From Populus alba (taxonomy: Eukaryota; Streptophyta; Magnoliopsida; Malpighiales; Salicaceae): a stretch of 64,000 bases of DNA. Below are positions 55,301-64,000 of the stretch, piece by piece. The position numbers and the translations under genes are program-made. Position 1 is the stretch's first letter, and each line of letters begins with the position of its first letter. The notes under the pieces are model-generated. The model saw nothing but the letters and a program-made list of their open reading frames with translations. It did no database searches and was not told the origin of the DNA. The stretch is from positions 7,235,493-7,299,492 of the forward strand of contig NC_133287.1 in assembly GCF_005239225.2 (NCBI RefSeq), given 5' to 3'.

Positions 55301-58180
55301 TTTTTATCTAATTGGTTTAGTTTATTAAATTAAAATAGGTTTTAAAACAAATTGATTATATAAGATTTTTATTAATATCAAAGTCTAAGTGATTTATATA
55401 TATTTTGATTAATTTAACGAATTTTAAAATTAATAATTATATAACTCTTGAGTGGTTATGAATGCCCTTTTTAAATTCAAGATAAATTTATTTTTATTTA
55501 ATTAGTCGAAGAGGTTCATTTAAAATCTTGTTGAATTAAATTAGATTTTAAATCAAATTAATTATAAATGTGATTTGAAAGAACATGATTAATTTTTTAA
55601 CAAAAAAAAACAATAATGTTTTAAATAATTAAAAAAAAAAAAACAAGGGTTAACCGCTGATCTATAAAAATTGATCATCCACTCGTCCAACCTAACCACC
55701 TTGAGCTAGATCACTAGTGGGCTGCGTCTCTTAACTGTGGTCCATGAATTGACAAAAAAAAATCAGAATAAACTCGAGCTTTTTTTTATGACCATGGTTG
55801 ACCTAACTCTCACCTCTTCCGAGCACGAAGGGTTCCTCGTCAAATGGGTCAACAATAAGACATGGTGTTGCAAGAGTAATCGGCAAGAATTTAACATTTG
55901 TCAAGATTATAAATTTCTTTTTAATCAATAGTGTATAGATTTCAAGAGCAATACAAGTAAAAATATTTATATTTCTTCTTTGGTATGATTCTCGATCAAA
56001 CAAATTTCCAAAATTAACAAAGAATTTCAAGTTCTTATATTATTCTAAAAATAAATTAATTAGGGCAGCGCCTAGCCCTGTAATTGATACACATTAAATT
56101 CATAAATTAATTGTTCCAGTACCAAAGTGGATTAATTTATTCTAAAGATAGATGCCCAAATTGATTTTTTTTTAAAAGAAAAAGGTATTGGAAATGGCTT
56201 AATCTTGAAGCCAAATGAAAGAGTTGTGGCGGGGATCCCCTTTAGGGCCACCGTTTTATTAGCTAAAATAATTTTAAAATGTGTCCCTCATGGATGGCAA
56301 TGTCCTTCTCAATTGATAAACAAGTCCTTCTCATGAGAGGGAGCAGCCATCTAATTGATAAACAGCTATTTTATACATTCTCCTTCTTTTCTTTTTTTGA
56401 AAAATAAAATAATCATGAACTATTGAATCTAACCCGACTTGTAGTCCTCGTCATGAGTTAGATAAATAAACTCATGTTAATTCAAAGAAAAAAAAAATTA
56501 AATTGAGTTTTGAGTAAGATTATCGTGTTGCAATAACTTGTCATATCATCTAGATTTAATTTGGTTAACTTCCGCTTGTTTTTTTAAATTTGATTTAGAT
56601 TAAATTTTAGGTTGATTTATCAAGCCGAGATAAATTTAATAACATTGGATAATAGTTTTTCATTAAGTATATCAATGCATGGATGATAATGATTTTTGAA
56701 GATTAATTTTATATAAAGATAAGGGGTATTTAATGTTTCATCTAAACAATTCTATGATCAAAGTGTCGAGACCAAACTTTTGATGTCATATCTCGTGTCT
56801 TAATTATGATGACCGTGACCACATATATTTCTCTCAGCGAACAAGGATAAAAGTGTTAAATGTCCTATCAATTAGTTGCAAATTAGATCAATTTATTAAT
56901 TGGAATAAAATTGCTTAAGTTGCAGAAAAAAGAATATTTGGTGTTAATGCAGATTGCACGCGTGAACCATCTACTCATATGATCATCTTCACCTGTTTTC
57001 ACACAGTAATGTTTATCGAGCATTAAAGGTGTCGTGTTTTTTGCATTAAAGATGACCTGAAAAGTTAGCAGTGTGCTATGAAAGCAAAATATCTACTGTC
57101 CCTCTTCTTCATAAACTTTTATCTCCTCTGCTCACTTACCTGTTTCTCGATCAAAGCCAGCTTTCTGTAAGGAAAGAGAACAAAAAAAAAAAAAAAAAAA
57201 AAAAGAGTATCCAAGTTCAAGAGTCTGTGTCCTGTAAGCAAAGATACGTGGATAAGAGGGTAGTGAGAGGGAGAGAAAAGCATAATCTTAAGAACTCGGA
57301 TTTTCGTGATAGGGTAGTGAGCTGTGGTTAAAATTGTATTTTATTATCAATTATAATTTTATTTTTATTAATATTGATATTTGAGTCGGTTTATATGTAT
57401 CTTTACTGACTTTACTGGTTTAAATAGAATCATGTAAATTTCTAGTGACTATCATATTAAAACTACATGACTCGAACTTGGGACCACAATGAGAGCAAAT
57501 CGCTTGGTCCCAAGCTTTTACTACTGTGATACTTACTAGATGATTATTATTAATTATAAATATTTAATATATATCATCGGTGTATATAAATAATATTAAA
57601 ATTCTCTCTTGAAAATTTAATATGAAAAAGTTATAATTTATTGTTTTCCTTCTACCTATATATTTAGACAATGTATAGATGTGATGGAGGTCATTCTAAG
57701 CATGTGAGTGGTGATGAGTATAGTATTTTAAATATTTGGTCAGCTGAATTATATATTCAAACCTTTGAAAAAAAAAACAAAAAGGAAAGGAAAAGAAAAG
57801 GAAAAAACTTGAAGTTCTACGGCTAATAAATTAATAATACTTGTGAAATGTTACCATGTTACCTGGAAGTTTGGAAGACAGATCTGTTATGATTAATTTT
57901 TCTTATAAAAACTTTAATATGCTCGATCTATTCAATGGAAAGATGGGAGTTATAATATTATTTCAGTAATGGTTTTTCACTTTCCCGCGTGCTTATAAAA
58001 CCCAATATGAGTCATGGTGTAGACGATAAATTTGGGTTGATCCTATATTTAATATAATCCAAATAACATTATTTTTATTTAAAAAATAAAGAAAAATTAA
58101 GGATCGGGTTCAGGTCACAATTTTCGGTATTTTTTTGTTTGTTAAACTTTGATCAATTGTACTCTAATCTAGCTAATCTT
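52346..58180. other. Long gene-free interval
   Basis: No gene is supported. Features of note: a GC-rich island near 53255-53460; a promoter- or leader-like stretch near 54390-54425 (AATTAGGGTTTCTCTCTGTT); a poly-A run near 57182-57204. The small ORFs at 55737-56030 and 57071-57331 have no recognisable domain. Confidence 0.45.
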
Positions 58181-58182
58181 GG

Positions 58183-58350
58183 AGTATGGTTGTTTTTCAA
58201 AGTTTTTTTATTTTAAAATATATTAAAATAATATATAAAAATTAACATCAGTGTATTAAAGTGATTTAAAAATATATATATATAAATATTAATTTAAAAT
58301 AAAAAAATAAAAAAAATTTAATTTTTTTAAAAAACATTTTTAAAACTTAA
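58183..58350 (+). repeat. AT-rich dispersed repeat copy
   Basis: Begins GAGTATGGTTGTTTTTCAAA and continues with the family core and an AAAAAACATTTTTAAAACTT end. Confidence 0.7.
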
Positions 58351-58469
58351 AGTAATTAAGACTCTAGCTTAACGAATCTTAAACTAGCCAGCACAACCTT
58401 TTTAGTTTCGATAACAAAGTAAGTTTTTTGAATGAAGGAACAAAATTTGTCACTTATATGAATTAAGTA

Positions 58470-58676
58470 CCCGATTGGGATTGTGTTTTAAAAGCAGTTT
58501 TTTACAAAATTTGAATTTTTTTTATTCAGAATTAATATATTATTGATGTTTTCAAATCATTTTGATGTACTAATCTCAAAAATAATTTTTAAAAAATAAA
58601 ATAATATTATTGGCATACTTTTCTGAATGAAAAGCACTTTAAAAAGCAACTACAACCACTCCCAAACACGCTCTAA
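58470..58676 (-). repeat. AT-rich dispersed repeat copy, same subfamily as 3484-3690
   Basis: GATTGGGATTGTGTTTTAAA at one end and CAACCACTCCCAAACACGCT at the other, with TTGATGTTTTCAAATCATTT and CTCAAAAATAATTTTTAAAA between. Near-collinear with the copy at 3484-3690. Confidence 0.8.
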
Positions 58677-58799
58677 AAAGATACCAAACCTTGTAAAAAC
58701 TATTAAATAATAAAAATAATATTATTTTTATTAAAAAAGTTAAAAATGATCAAGAATCGGGTTCACGTCATCTTTTTTTTTTATGGTGTTAAAATCATA

Positions 58800-58965
58800 G
58801 CAGTTTAGACTTTTATTTTTTAAAATTAATATGTTTTTTTAGTGTTTTTTAGATATTTTAATATACTGATATTAAAAATTATTTTTAAAAATAAAAAAAA
58901 ATATTTTAATATATTTTTAAATAAAAAATCTTTAAAAACAACCATGGTCCTAAACAGACAATTCA
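58800..58965 (-). repeat. AT-rich dispersed repeat copy
   Basis: AATATACTGATATTAAAAAT and AAAATATTTTAATATATTTT blocks in family order, ending near ACAACCATGGTCCTAAACAG. Confidence 0.65.
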
Positions 58966-59269
58966 GCCGTTTTATAACAAAGTTTTCCCAAGAAAGGAAA
59001 AAAAAAAATGTCACCTTTGTGAATTACGAAGGTACCAAACTCTCGTAAAATCTAAGATTTGCGTTGAAGAAGTAAAAAGAGAAAAGGTTGGGCTATAAAT
59101 TCATATCCAAATTCATAATTGTTGGTCTATCCAATCCTTGAAAGCCATATATAGCTGTCAATCAACGTTTATTTTTTTTTAACTAAAAGAACAAATTAAT
59201 TAAATAGCCAAAGCAAGGAAATGGCCAGCTTTTTTATTGTTTTTGAAATTCTCTGTGTTAATGACCGAC

Positions 59270-59665
59270 ACCTGTGAGTAACCAACCGGGAATAAACTTG
59301 GTTTTAAGACAAAACAGCTGCTACAATTTGGAATCAGGGGGGCCCGAAAGGAGAAAATTTGAAACTAACGGCTCAGTTACCGAAACCTAGCTCAAAGCTC
59401 TTCCTTGTTGTGACACGTGTCCGATAAGTCATTTTCGCTTGCCGTTCCGGGTTGCATTTCTTAATTCTTAGGGTTATTGTCGTTCGCTTTTTAGAACAGG
59501 TCGTAACTGTCCTGTCAGGTGATCACTGCCTCCTCCCCGTATAAAAAGATCATCTACTTCACACAAGTTCCAGGTTTATCATCACGTTCCTAACAAAAGC
59601 GCGTGTCCACTCTCCTAGGAGCCGGCTATGTACTAGGAGTCTACGACAAGACACGTGTACATATA
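59270..59665 (+). promoter_or_regulatory. G-box-containing upstream region of the SCL8-like gene
   Basis: A less AT-rich island holds two CACGTG cores in ABRE/G-box context (GACACGTGTCC at 59412-59422 and GACACGTGTAC at 59650-59660). It also has a TATA-like CGTATAAAAAG at about 59538-59548. It lies 1.3-1.6 kb before the GRAS start and could be its distal promoter, or the core promoter if a leader intron exists. Confidence 0.4.
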
Positions 59666-60294
59666 ATTATTAAATTATCTTATTCAAGATATAAATAACA
59701 AATTTGTGAAGACAATAGAAACTAAGAAAAAAAAGTGTGAATCTTCTTTGTCTTATAATTCAAAGGATATAAGCCCTAGAATGAAAAAGAAATGCCCCTT
59801 TTATAGGATGAAAAAGAAATGTAAAAATGACATGCAACCTAATTTTTCTCTATAAACTTATAATTTTATTTTAAATTTTCTTTCAATGTTAAATTTATTT
59901 TTATTCGAATAGTCTTAACAATTTTTCTTTCAATGTTCATTTTTCCCTTAAAATCCTTTCAACTATTTATTATTAGATAGATAAATAAAAATATTTCTCG
60001 ATCATTATAAACTTATATCATAAATTACCATAACTAGATAAATACAAAAATAATGAAAAATATAGTTGTCAAAGAAGAGATCAATCCGAGTTAATTATTT
60101 TTAATAAAACAAAATTTTTTTTATTTTTTTTAAAATGGTGTTGACTTTATTAGGTTCGAACTAGATTTTTTTAAGTGAACCTAGTTGCTAAATTTCTGAC
60201 AAGGTTAATCGAGTCTTTCCAATTAATTCTAATCTAATTTAATTTAAAATTTGAATTTGGATTAGGTTTTGGCTTTTCCAGTTAATGTAGTATT

Positions 60295-60610
60295 TGAGAT
60301 TATAGTAACAATTATTTTTTAAAATATTTTTTACTTATAAATTTATTAAAATAATATTTTTTATTTTTAAAATTTATTTATGACATCATCGCATCAAAAC
60401 GATTCAAAATCATAAAAAAACAATTCAAAAGTATTTTTTGAATGCAAAAAAAAAAATACACTCTAAAAGCTAATTTATTTATACATTTTAAAAAAATTAA
60501 ATTAAATTAAATTATTTATTTTCAGATTATTTTAATATACTAATATTAAATAAAATAAAAATATTTTAAAAAATATATATTATGATAATAGTACCAAACA
60601 TGCTAGAAAC
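60295..60610. repeat. Decayed AT-rich dispersed repeat copies
   Basis: A plus-type copy at about 60295-60480 (ATTTTTTAAAATATTTTTTA, ATCGCATCAAAACGATTCAA) is followed by a partial reverse copy to about 60610. The latter ends near GTACCAAACATGCTAG. Confidence 0.6.
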
Positions 60611-60759
60611 CTAATCATCGGCATGAAGAGTTTAAAAAGAGAATTGAAAAACACGCACTCCTAACAAGCGTAGATAATGTCCTACTAACTCCACGCGAAC
60701 AAAGAGTATGTTCCAACTCAATGAATCACCGTTGATTTTCAAGAAACAGAAGAAATCAA

Positions 60760-60933
60760 GCGGTGACATTCTCCGTTATATTCTATCAACAATCATTTCA
60801 CCCTCATAAGAGAAACTCTCTCGCTCTCTCATACACTCGCTTTTCCCCATAAACAAACCTCCCCCATAATGCGTTTCTCTCTGTGACCCTCCAAGAAAAC
60901 AAGAAAGGGGTTCTTGGAAAAACTCAACTTCTC
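60760..60933 (+). promoter_or_regulatory. Proximal promoter/leader of the SCL8-like gene with a 5-codon uORF
   Basis: A TATA-like TTATATTCTA near 60775 is followed by a CT-rich leader (CTCTCTCGCTCTCTCATAC). A minimal upstream ORF of five codons plus stop (60869-60886) lies 47 nt before the main ATG and is out of frame with it. No other ATG intervenes. Confidence 0.45.
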
Positions 60934-62943
60934 ATGGCCTCTGGGTTTTCAGGCGGCGGTGGCGGTGGCGGCGGTGGCGTCCAAGATTTCTACACCAATA
61001 GATCACCTATTATACCCACCATGAACCTAACAAATAACCACCACAACCCATCATCACTGCCTCCTTATAGAACCAACCAAATTTTTCTTGACCAAAATTT
61101 GTCTTCTCATAATTACCAACAGATCGCTCAACATAGAGCAATCTTTCCCACAACCACCGCTACCACCACCTTGATCGGCAAGCGAACGCTTGCCGATTTT
61201 CAAGCATTTCAACAATCACCACCGCAACAAAACCTGTTAAACCAAGCAGCACTGAACAATCTTCTTCTCCGGTCTGTAAAGCCGAGGATTAATAACAATT
61301 TTTTCCAACAAAACACGTCTCCGATTTCCACTCTTGATTTCTCTGTTAGCAACCTGTCTCCTGAGCTCCCTTCCTTAATGTCTCAACGTTACGGGGTCCC
61401 TCTTCTTCAACAGCTTCGACCCCAACACCAACACCAACAACATCAGCAGCAGCAGCCCATGAATCTAATTAGTCCTGTTGGTATCATCAACAACAACAGA
61501 AGCAGCAACAACAGCATGATGCCGTATGTGAATATGTTACAGAATCAAAACGGAGGAGGAAATGGAATAGTTATGGGCCAAGATCGGGATAAAAAGATGC
61601 TGAACCAGCTTCAAGAACTGGAAAAACAGCTTCTTGACGACGACGACGACGATAACCAAGAAGGTGATGCCGTCAGTGTTATAACGAACACAAACAGTGA
61701 ATGGTCTGAAACAATACATAATCTCATCACCTCTTCTTGTAATAATCCGATTTCTCCATCACCCACTTCATCATCTTCATCCTCATTTTCAACGGTCACA
61801 ACTCCGGTTTCGAAACAGACAGTAATCGAAGCAGCATCAGCAATTTACGAAGGTAAAACTGATGTTTACACTGAGATCTTGACTCGTGTGTCTCTGGTTT
61901 CGAGCCCAGGAGGGAATTCTGAGCAGAGATTGATTGAGTACATGTTGATGGCTTTAAAATCCCGGCTTAATTCTCCTGAAAACACTTCTGTAATGGAGCT
62001 GTATAGCAAGGAACATGTGGATGCAACCCAGCTGTTATACGACCTGTCTCCTTGTTTCAAACATGGTTTCATGGCTGCCAATCTTGCCATCATTGACGCT
62101 ACAAGAGAGCAAGAACAAGAGGCGAACACTTCCAGCAATGGCTTTCATGTTGTTGATTTTGATATTGGTCGTGGAGGGCAATACGTGAACCTTCTACACG
62201 CGCTTTCTGGGCTTCAGAATTCGAAGCCAGCCATTGTTAAGATCACAGCCGTTGCTGCTGATAGCAATGGTGTAGAGGAGGAGAGGCTGAGGCAAGTTGG
62301 TGAAATGCTTAGCCAACTCGCTCGTCGAGCTGGTCTGAATTTGTGTTTCAACGTTGTGAGCTGCAAACTCAGTGAGTTGACTCGGGAGTCCCTCAGGTGC
62401 GAGCCGGACGAGGCATTGGCTGTCAATTTTGCGTTCAAGCTGTATAGAATGCCGGACGAGAGCGTGTCCTCCACCGAGAATCCCAGGGATGAGCTTTTGA
62501 GGCGCGTGAAGGGGTTGGCGCCGCGCGTGGTGACTATAGTGGAGCAAGAAATGAATACCAACACGGCCCCATTCATGGCGCGCGTGAACGAATCCTGTTC
62601 ATATTACGGAGCGCTATTCGACTCGATTGAGTCAACGGTTAAAGGGGATAACTCGGAGCGAGCCAAGGTCGAGGAGGGACTGGGGCGGAGGATGGTAAAC
62701 TCGGTTGCTTGTGAAGGGAGGGACCGTATTGAAAGATGCGAGGTGTTTGGAAAATGGCGGGCCCGGATGGGCATGGCAGGGTTCGAGTTAAAGCCTCTGA
62801 GTCAAAACATAGCCGAGTCGATGAAAACGAGATTGAGTTTAGCAAACAGAGGTAGCCCAGGATTTAGTGTTAAAGAAGAGAATGGTGGGGTATGTTTCGG
62901 TTGGATGGGAAAAACTCTCACAGTCGCATCTGCTTGGCGTTAA
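60934..62943 (+). CDS. SCL8: GRAS-family transcriptional regulator, SCARECROW-LIKE 8 type
   Basis: An intronless 2010-nt CDS (669 aa). I chose the ATG at 60934 (MASGFSG): the frame is open a little further upstream but only from a GTG. The N-terminal half is disordered and low-complexity: Gly9 at residues 7-15, His/Gln-rich near 175-187, Asn runs, an Asp6 block near 235 and a Ser run. The GRAS domain starts near residue 296 ([20 protein letters not shown]). The VHIID-type motif is HVVDFDI at 405-411. PFYRE and SAW regions follow, with the C-terminal [17 protein letters not shown] proteins are plant nuclear regulators that act with DNA-binding partners. The N-terminal layout and domain text match SCL8 (about 640 aa in Arabidopsis). 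No break is seen. Confidence 0.93.
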   Translation: MASGFSGGGGGGGGGVQDFYTNRSPIIPTMNLTNNHHNPSSLPPYRTNQIFLDQNLSSHNYQQIAQHRAIFPTTTATTTLIGKRTLADFQAFQQSPPQQNLLNQAALNNLLLRSVKPRINNNFFQQNTSPISTLDFSVSNLSPELPSLMSQRYGVPLLQQLRPQHQHQQHQQQQPMNLISPVGIINNNRSSNNSMMPYVNMLQNQNGGGNGIVMGQDRDKKMLNQLQELEKQLLDDDDDDNQEGDAVSVITNTNSEWSETIHNLITSSCNNPISPSPTSSSSSSFSTVTTPVSKQTVIEAASAIYEGKTDVYTEILTRVSLVSSPGGNSEQRLIEYMLMALKSRLNSPENTSVMELYSKEHVDATQLLYDLSPCFKHGFMAANLAIIDATREQEQEANTSSNGFHVVDFDIGRGGQYVNLLHALSGLQNSKPAIVKITAVAADSNGVEEERLRQVGEMLSQLARRAGLNLCFNVVSCKLSELTRESLRCEPDEALAVNFAFKLYRMPDESVSSTENPRDELLRRVKGLAPRVVTIVEQEMNTNTAPFMARVNESCSYYGALFDSIESTVKGDNSERAKVEEGLGRRMVNSVACEGRDRIERCEVFGKWRARMGMAGFELKPLSQNIAESMKTRLSLANRGSPGFSVKEENGGVCFGWMGKTLTVASAWR

Positions 62944-64000
62944 CTTCACTTTCTTTCTTTTATATTATTATTATTATTGCTGTCGTTTTTAATTGTTTAG
63001 TGTTATTGTTAAAATATATGTATACTTTATTTTTAGTATTATTTTTAACCTTTTTTTTGGCTTATGAAAATGGAAAGAAAATCCACCAAACAAAATAATA
63101 TAAAAGGAGTGTTTGGATGAATTCGAGGAAGGAAGATTCTCTTCATTTGCATTTATTATTATTATTATTATTAAATATGAGGGGTGTGTGTGTGAAGGAA
63201 TCTATGTGTTTGGTGTTATTTGCTTACACTTGTGTGATTTAGTTTGCTTGCTTTTTTAAATCAATGATATTTTAATAGAGGGGAATCGCTAGATATAGTT
63301 AAAATCATAATAAAAGGGTTTGAACTTTCTCAATTGCCCATAGTGTTTGTCGCCCAAATTATTAAATTTGGCTTGTTATAATACTTCATGGGTTGAGTGA
63401 TATGAAACAAGTTAATTAAAAACGGTGTAATGAAACTGGTTAAACGATTTGCTGGGTTTATTGGATTTTAATTAGGTTATTTTGTATCTAATTTAATTTG
63501 AAACTAGATTTTGAAACAACTATTTATTGGATTGATTTACTAGGTCGGTTTTATTTGTCAATTTTTATCCAATTTAATTTAAAATATAACTCAAGATTTT
63601 AAAATAATTGTTTATTGAATTGACTTGTTAGGTTGTGTTGGTTTTATAATACTATTCATAAAATGATTTTTTTTTTATTTAGTTTACTTTAATGTCTTTT
63701 TTGATAAGGAATTGTTTTTTGTTTGAGTTTTTTTTTTAAAAGAATAGATCTCTTAATAAATATTATTAAGTACTTTGGTTAAGATGCGGATATTTATTGG
63801 TAAAGAAGACGAAGAGAAAGAAGAACGAAGGATGGAGCATTCACACTATTTGTAGGTTACGTGTTGAGTACCCATTAATTATATACATATACTATGCATA
63901 CATAGCAATCATATAGTATCTCCAATAATTAAATTGATATCATATAAGTGATTGAATTTCCATAAGTAAATAAAATTTCCTTAATATAGCTTTTATGATA
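62944..64000 (+). other. 3' UTR of the SCL8-like gene and AT-rich downstream DNA
   Basis: T-rich 3' UTR-like sequence with ATT trinucleotide runs (near 62965-62980 and 63155-63172) is followed by intergenic AT-rich DNA to the window end. No further gene is recognised. Confidence 0.5.

Noticed and set aside
60883..60933. N-terminal extension of the GRAS protein
   Set aside because: It opens with GTG, not ATG. The first ATG in this frame is at 60934 and gives the expected N-terminus.
62194..62576. Overlapping minus-strand ORFs of 117-120 codons within the GRAS gene
   Set aside because: Antisense shadows of a GC-richer coding region with no recognisable domain.

Overview
This is a 64 kb stretch of an AT-rich dicot plant nuclear genome. 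The organism is most likely a poplar or close relative (Salicaceae). That rests on intron-rich plant genes and on many copies of an AT-rich ~200 bp dispersed repeat of a kind I associate with Populus; the species is an inference. There are no bacterial-type operons, CRISPR arrays or rRNA genes, and I recognised no tRNA gene by eye.

Layout: (1) 1-4.4 kb is repeat-rich intergenic DNA ending in a pyrimidine-rich promoter. (2) 4.97-13.2 kb (+) is a 14-exon auxin response factor of the ARF8 type, with B3, Auxin_resp, Gln-rich middle and PB1 regions and a miR167 target site in exon 13. (3) 13.2-20.6 kb is intergenic, with a complete-looking non-autonomous hAT element (8-bp target duplication) and a decayed Ty3/gypsy integrase region. 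(4) 20.8-23.3 kb (-) is a 4-coding-exon BTF3/NAC-beta gene. (5) 24.6-25.7 kb (-) is a broken cysteine-rich receptor-like kinase (DUF26) gene. (6) 28.35-28.95 kb (-) is an intronless gene for an unrecognised secreted or membrane protein. (7) 29-33.4 kb is a transposon graveyard with a Ty1/copia RT-RNaseH scrap and a CACTA-like remnant. (8) 35.1-37.7 kb (+) is a two-exon NC/LRAT-domain (LEAD-SENSITIVE1-like) gene. (9) 37.7-59 kb is gene-free: a 931 bp PIF/Harbinger-like element carrying a palindrome array, a displaced copy of the LRAT-gene intron, a higher-order tandem repeat, a duplicated noncoding block and a candidate Helitron end. (10) 60.9-62.9 kb (+) is an intronless GRAS gene of the SCL8 type, with a G-box-containing upstream region.

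The intact genes do not form a pathway. ARF8 and SCL8 are transcriptional regulators, BTF3 is a ribosome-associated chaperone subunit, and the LRAT-domain and membrane proteins are unrelated housekeeping or uncharacterised genes. The most interesting material is noncoding: a long foldback in ARF8 intron 6, the palindrome-array MITE, and two segmental duplications in which later insertions can be dated relative to the duplication. No wholly new biological system could be demonstrated from sequence alone.
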